Part shown: positions 45,767-49,575 of the stretch, in pieces
Numbering within the stretch: position 1 is the stretch's first letter
Layout of the letters: the number at the start of each line of letters is the position of its first letter
Source: an uncultured Fimbriimonadaceae bacterium
GTDB lineage: Bacteria > Armatimonadota > Fimbriimonadia > Fimbriimonadales > Fimbriimonadaceae
DNA: 49,575 nucleotides
Direction: 5' to 3'
NCBI GenBank assembly: GCA_937961665.1
Contig: CALGMO010000060.1
Span: 1 to 49,575 of the forward strand
The notes under the pieces: generated by a model
Databases searched by the model: none
Told to the model about the DNA's origin: nothing
Seen by the model: the letters and a program-made list of their open reading frames with translations, nothing else
Made by a program: the position numbers and the translations under genes

Positions 45767-46153
45767 TCAGTGGCTCATCCGGCGGCGCGCGTAGTTGGCG
45801 CTCTTCTCCACCCAGGCGCGGAACTGGTCGAAGTTGTCCAGAACCTCCTTGGGCAGCTTGACGTACTCCCGCATCGGCTCGGCGCTCGGGTCGGGCTGGA
45901 CCGGCCCCGCGCCCGGAAGCTTCATCGCCTCGCTCAGGTCCTCCGGCGAGAGCTTCAGCCCGATCTCCTCCCCGTAGAGGAAGGCGAACATCTTCTCGCC
46001 CGTGAAGACGCCCATCCCCGTCGACATGCGGCGCGCTCGGACGTCGAGGTGCTCCGCCGCACGCATCATCTGCTCGTAGCGCAAAGGACGATAGATCATT
46101 GGCTTCCTCTCGATGAAAACGGCCGGACGGTCCTTGGCCGGCCCGAATACCAT
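45767..46153 (-). CDS. TfoX N-terminal domain protein
   Basis: Small protein of 128 aa with a TfoX_N-like domain: GMGVFTGEKMFAFLYGEEIGLKLSPED, MREYVKLPKEVLDNFDQFRAWVEKSANYAR. In gamma-proteobacteria TfoX/Sxy helps induce competence; stand-alone TfoX_N proteins elsewhere have no known role, and the family call rests on this pattern. Start ATG 46153 has a strong Shine-Dalgarno (AGGAGGGGCG just before it) and a TACAAT box 18 nt upstream (46172-46177, minus). An internal ATG (46099), preceded by GAGAGGAAG, would give the more conserved core (110 aa) and remains possible. Divergent from polA. Confidence 0.78.
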   Translation of the reverse strand: MVFGPAKDRPAVFIERKPMIYRPLRYEQMMRAAEHLDVRARRMSTGMGVFTGEKMFAFLYGEEIGLKLSPEDLSEAMKLPGAGPVQPDPSAEPMREYVKLPKEVLDNFDQFRAWVEKSANYARRRMSH

Positions 46154-46230
46154 CGCCCCTCCTGGTGTCCTATTGTACCAACATTCCGCCCGGACCCGGA
46201 GAAAACTCGGGGGCGGGGTAACTTGCGGAC
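46154..46230. promoter_or_regulatory. Divergent promoters, TfoX-N / polA
   Basis: Minus strand: TACAAT (46172-46177) then AGGAGG before the TfoX-N ATG, a conventional led gene. Plus strand: TAACTT (46219-46224) exactly 6 nt before the polA ATG and no Shine-Dalgarno. The two start modes are side by side. Confidence 0.55.
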
Positions 46231-48825
46231 ATGGCCGACAAGCGCCTGGTGATCCTCGACGGCTACAGCCTCCTGTTCCGCGCGTTCTACGCCACCAGCG
46301 CGCTGAGTACGGCCGCCGGCAAGCCGACGAACGCGCTCTTCGGGTTCCTCAACATGCTCGCGCAGATCCTGGAGCGGCAACGGCCGGACTGCATCCTGGT
46401 GGCCTTCGACGCGCCGGGCAAGACGTTCCGGCACGCCGACTACGCGGAGTACAAGGCCACCCGCCGCGAGACGCCGGAGGCGCTGCAGGCCCAGCTGCCC
46501 GAGGCCCGCCGCATCGTCCAAGCGCTCGGCATCCCCACGCTCGAGCTGACCGGCTACGAGGCGGACGACGTGATCGGCACCGTCACCCGGATCGCCCGCG
46601 AGCACGGCTACCGCACCACGGTCGTCACCGGCGACGGCGACGCGCTGCAGCTCGTCGACGACTGGGTCACCGTCGTCACGCCGTCCAAGGGCGTCAGCGA
46701 GATACGCACCTACACCCCGGAGGCGGTCCGCGAGCGCTACGGATTCGGTCCGGAGCGGATCGTGGACTTCAAGGCGATCGCAGGCGACTCCAGCGACAAC
46801 ATCCCCGGCGTTCCGGGCATCGGTGAGAAGGGCGCCACCGAGCTGGTCCAGAACTTCGGTGGGGCCGAGGAGATTCTGGAGCGGTTCGCCGAGCTGCCCC
46901 CCAAGTACCAGAAGAAGATCGAGCCCGCCAAGGAGCAGATGCTGCTCTCGAAGCGATTGGCGACCATCGACCGGAACGTCCCGCTGGAGATCGACTTCCG
47001 GCCGTACCGCCTGGACCCCCATCGGCTGCAGGAGGCCCTGCGCGTGATGGAGGAGTACGAGTTCCGCACGCTGGTCAAGCGCCTGCCGGCGGTTCTGGCG
47101 CCCTACGTGGACGGGGCAGCGCCGGAGGGTGCGGTCGTCGAGGAGGTCCAGGAGTCGCTGGCCGTGGAGCGGGCCGAGGTGCGCGACGAGGCCGGGCTGC
47201 GGGCGCTGGTGGGCGACGGCCCCTTCGCGGCGCTGTGGCTGGAGGAGGGCGAGCGGCAGTCGATGTTCGACCCGAGCCGCCTCCGTTCGTTCGTCGCGGC
47301 CGGGGGCCGGGTCGCGGAGGTGCCCGCCGACTGGACGGACCGGCTGGTCGCCGAACGACCCGCCCTGGCGCGCACGCACGACGCCAAGCCGTTCTTCCGA
47401 CGCACCGGCTGCCGCGCGCCCGTGCGGTTCGACGCCTTGCTGGCCGGGTACGTGCTGAACTCCGACCGCAGCGCCTACCGCCTGGAGGACCTGGCCGAGG
47501 GCTACCTGGAGGCGCGCTTCGAGCGCGAGCCGCTGGCGCTGGCCGCCGCCCTCGACCTTCTGGAGGAGCCGATGGTCCGCCGCCTGCAGGCCGAGGAGCA
47601 GGAGGCCGTCTGGCGGGAGCTGGAGCAGCCCCTGACGCCGATCCTGGCCGACATGGAGGAGGCGGGCATCCGCCTCGATACGGCCATGCTTCGCGAGTTC
47701 AGCAAGTCGCTGAGCGTGCAGATCCAGCAGGTCGAGGAGCGCATCCACCAGGCCGCGGGCCAGAAGTTCAACGTCGGATCGCCCAAGCAGCTGGGCGAGG
47801 TGCTCTTCGAGAAGCTCGGCCTGCCCGGCAAGCGCACCAAGACCGGCTGGGCCACCGGAGTCGAGGTTCTGCAGGATCTGGCCGGCCAGCACGAGATCGT
47901 GGCCGACGTGCTCGCTTGGCGCGAGCTGACCAAGCTCCGCTCGACCTACGCCGAGACCCTCCCGAGGCTGGTCGCGGCGGACGGCCGGATCCACACCACG
48001 TTCAACCAGACCGTCGCCGCCACGGGCCGGCTGAGCAGCAACGACCCGAACCTGCAGAACATCCCGGTGCGCACGGAGCTGGGCAGGCAGATCCGCAGGG
48101 CGTTCGTCGCCGAGCCCGGCACCAGGCTCGTGTCGTTCGACTACTCCCAGATCGAGCTGCGCCTGCTGGCCCACCTCTGCGGCGACGAGAACCTGGTCCG
48201 CGCGTTCCACGAGGGGAAGGACATCCACGCCGCCACCGCCGCGCTCACGTTCGGCGTGCCCGAGGAGGCCGTCACCAAGGAGCAGCGCAACCGCGCCAAG
48301 CTGCTGAACTACGCGGTGCTGTACGGCGTGTCCAACTTCGGTCTGGCGCAGCAGATGGGCGGGGTGATCAGCGCCGCCGAGGCCAAGGCGCTCATCGAGC
48401 AGTACTTCGAGCGCTTCCCGAGCGTGCGCCGGTTCGTGGAGCAGACCGTGTCGGAGGCCCGCCAGCGTGGCTTCACCCGCACGATCTTCGGCCGCCGGCG
48501 CTACTTCCCGGAGATCAACGCGCCCAACTGGAACGTCCGGCAGGCGGCCGAGCGGCAGGCGGTCAACGCCCCGATCCAAGGCTCCTCGGCCGACCTGATC
48601 AAGAAGGCGATGATCGACGTCGCGAGCCTTCTGCAGGGTCGCCGTACTCGGATGCTGCTGCAGGTCCACGACGAGCTGGTGTTCGAGATGCCCGAGGGCG
48701 ACGACGACCTGATCGAGGCGATCCGGCAGGCGATGGAGCGCGCGGTGCAGCTGAGCGTGCCGATCGAGGCGGACGCCAAGGCCGGCCCGAACTGGCTGGA
48801 GATGGAGCCGATCCCCAGGCCCTGA
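46231..48825 (+). CDS. polA: DNA polymerase I
   Basis: Repair and Okazaki-fragment polymerase, 864 aa. The N-terminal 5'-nuclease domain (about 1-290) is intact (LVILDGYSLLFRAFYA, GYEADDVIGTV, GDGDALQLV, IAGDSSDNIPGVPGIGEKGA). The 3'-5' exonuclease domain (about 310-480) is degenerate: the FDTE, NxxYD and YxxxD motifs are missing, so there is no proofreading, as in Taq polymerase. The Klenow-like polymerase domain has SFDYSQIELRLLAHLCGDE (motif A), the O-helix RAKLLNYAVLYG and QVHDELVFE (motif C). In the O-helix Tyr694 replaces the usual Phe (E. coli F762). ATG 46231 has TAACTT at 6 nt and no Shine-Dalgarno. Confidence 0.98.
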   Translation: MADKRLVILDGYSLLFRAFYATSALSTAAGKPTNALFGFLNMLAQILERQRPDCILVAFDAPGKTFRHADYAEYKATRRETPEALQAQLPEARRIVQALGIPTLELTGYEADDVIGTVTRIAREHGYRTTVVTGDGDALQLVDDWVTVVTPSKGVSEIRTYTPEAVRERYGFGPERIVDFKAIAGDSSDNIPGVPGIGEKGATELVQNFGGAEEILERFAELPPKYQKKIEPAKEQMLLSKRLATIDRNVPLEIDFRPYRLDPHRLQEALRVMEEYEFRTLVKRLPAVLAPYVDGAAPEGAVVEEVQESLAVERAEVRDEAGLRALVGDGPFAALWLEEGERQSMFDPSRLRSFVAAGGRVAEVPADWTDRLVAERPALARTHDAKPFFRRTGCRAPVRFDALLAGYVLNSDRSAYRLEDLAEGYLEARFEREPLALAAALDLLEEPMVRRLQAEEQEAVWRELEQPLTPILADMEEAGIRLDTAMLREFSKSLSVQIQQVEERIHQAAGQKFNVGSPKQLGEVLFEKLGLPGKRTKTGWATGVEVLQDLAGQHEIVADVLAWRELTKLRSTYAETLPRLVAADGRIHTTFNQTVAATGRLSSNDPNLQNIPVRTELGRQIRRAFVAEPGTRLVSFDYSQIELRLLAHLCGDENLVRAFHEGKDIHAATAALTFGVPEEAVTKEQRNRAKLLNYAVLYGVSNFGLAQQMGGVISAAEAKALIEQYFERFPSVRRFVEQTVSEARQRGFTRTIFGRRRYFPEINAPNWNVRQAAERQAVNAPIQGSSADLIKKAMIDVASLLQGRRTRMLLQVHDELVFEMPEGDDDLIEAIRQAMERAVQLSVPIEADAKAGPNWLEMEPIPRP

Positions 48826-48865
48826 CTCCTTGCCGCATCCGCGCGGAACGGGACCATACTGCGCC

Positions 48866-49564
48866 ATGGCAAGGCTGCTCCTTCTCCTGTTCGCCGTTCT
48901 GCCCTCGCTGGCGGCCGCCGGCGAGGACCCCGTTCGATTCCGCACCCTGCCGGCGCCCGCTGGGCTCCGGGCGCAGGTGAAGGTTGTCTACCCGGAGCTT
49001 GGCGGCTCGCCGGTGCAGCGCGCCGCGGCCCGCGCGATCCGGGACAGGTGCGCGCGCATCCTGCGCGACTTCTCCGCCGCCGTGCGCGAGACGAGCCAGA
49101 TGCGCCGAAGCCAGCCCGACATGCCCGTCTACCGGTTCGAGCTGACGGTCGAGCCCACGGTCAGCCTGAACTCGCCTCGCCGCGTCAGCGTGCTGCTCAC
49201 GGTGTTCGAGTTCACGGGCGGCGCGCACCCGAACACCCGCCACGAGGCCTTCGTGTTCGCGGCGGAAGCCAAGGGCCCCAAGAGGCTCGGGCTGGGCGAT
49301 CTGCTGCGCCCCGGACTGAGCCCGCAGGCGTTCGCCGAGGCCGCGCTGATCCCCGAGCTGAACGCCATCAAGACCTCGAGGGGCGGCGACGCCGTCGGCA
49401 GCATCGACGCCGAGAGCCTCCGATCGTTCGTCGCAACGCCCGCAGGACTGTCGTGGGTGTTCTCGCCGTACGCCGTCGGGTCCTACGCTGAGGGCACGTA
49501 CGTCGTGAAGCTGCCGTGGGAGCGCCTTCGGCCGTACCTGCGCGAGCCGATCCCGCTCCCTTAG
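48866..49564 (+). CDS. Secreted DUF3298/DUF4163-type protein
   Basis: A 232-aa exported protein. Signal peptide RLLLLLFAVLPSLAAAG; then a DUF4163-like part (LRAQVKVVYPELGGSPVQRAAARAI) and a DUF3298-like part with the family pattern FEFTGGAHPNTRHEAFVF, LGLGDLLRPGLSPQAFAEAA and FSPYAVGSYAEGTYVVKLPW. The same fold occurs at the end of anti-sigma factor RsiV, but this protein lacks a sigma-binding part and no sigma-factor gene is adjacent. Start ATG 48866 has CATACT (48855-48860) exactly 5 nt upstream, no Shine-Dalgarno; the longer frame from 48830 is unlikely. Lysozyme binding, as in RsiV, is possible but unproven. Confidence 0.83.
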   Translation: MARLLLLLFAVLPSLAAAGEDPVRFRTLPAPAGLRAQVKVVYPELGGSPVQRAAARAIRDRCARILRDFSAAVRETSQMRRSQPDMPVYRFELTVEPTVSLNSPRRVSVLLTVFEFTGGAHPNTRHEAFVFAAEAKGPKRLGLGDLLRPGLSPQAFAEAALIPELNAIKTSRGGDAVGSIDAESLRSFVATPAGLSWVFSPYAVGSYAEGTYVVKLPWERLRPYLREPIPLP

Positions 49565-49575
49565 CCCGCGGGGAG

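Noticed and set aside
46231-48825. Proofreading exonuclease in PolA
   Set aside because: The domain is present by length, but none of the three metal-binding exonuclease motifs can be seen.

Overview
The window is a G+C-rich (about two thirds by eye), densely packed bacterial chromosome segment. I place it in the Armatimonadota, most likely near Fimbriimonadia. The main reason is the DUF1559 pseudopilin at 6192-7136, whose N-terminus ([16 protein letters not shown], then FPVFAQAK and MYSADYDDT) is the style of these proteins in that phylum. A bacterial glutaminyl-tRNA synthetase, several secreted glycoside hydrolases and a DUF3863 protein fit but are not diagnostic. There is no rRNA, insertion sequence, prophage or CRISPR array. 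No gene-free stretch exceeds about 250 bases.

Layout. 0.1-5 kb: glnS and an O6-alkylguanine-DNA alkyltransferase, divergent from a GH20 hexosaminidase. 5-9 kb: SPFH protein, DUF1559 pseudopilin with a 56-aa lipoprotein, ribosomal protein S18, SRPBCC protein, a secreted unknown. 9-16 kb: an orphan CARF-HEPN protein of the CRISPR-associated TIGR02710 type, a secreted fasciclin protein, a PIG-L/tandem-GNAT pair, and a PLD-helicase-DUF3427 protein. 16-24 kb: globin-coupled chemoreceptor, alpha-xylosidase, spermidine synthase, a large cellulase-like hydrolase, tRNA-Ser(UGA), an AAC(3)-fold acetyltransferase. 24-36 kb: a MoxR-DUF58-transglutaminase operon followed by a GH2/GH5-type hydrolase, then a lipoprotein divergent from a ChaN-GH78 rhamnosidase-DUF3863 operon. 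36-49.5 kb: ruvAB, pyrD, HAD and DinB proteins, a MalK/UgpC-type ATPase, alaS, lpdA, a TfoX-N protein, polA and a secreted DUF3298-type protein.

Functionally the segment mixes housekeeping (translation, Holliday-junction processing, DNA polymerase I, pyrimidine synthesis) with plant or microbial polysaccharide use: hexosaminidase, xyloglucan-type alpha-xylosidase, rhamnosidase, two beta-glycanase-like enzymes and a sugar ABC ATPase without its permeases.

Three features stand out. First, many genes lack a Shine-Dalgarno site and have a TANNNT (-10) hexamer 5-7 nt before the start codon, which points to widespread leaderless transcription. Second, the convergent 3' ends of alaS and lpdA are present as three diverged tandem copies of a 115-bp unit. 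Third, a CARF-HEPN ribonuclease-like gene stands without cas genes, 2.4 kb from a PLD-helicase, with the PIG-L/tandem-GNAT pair between them.
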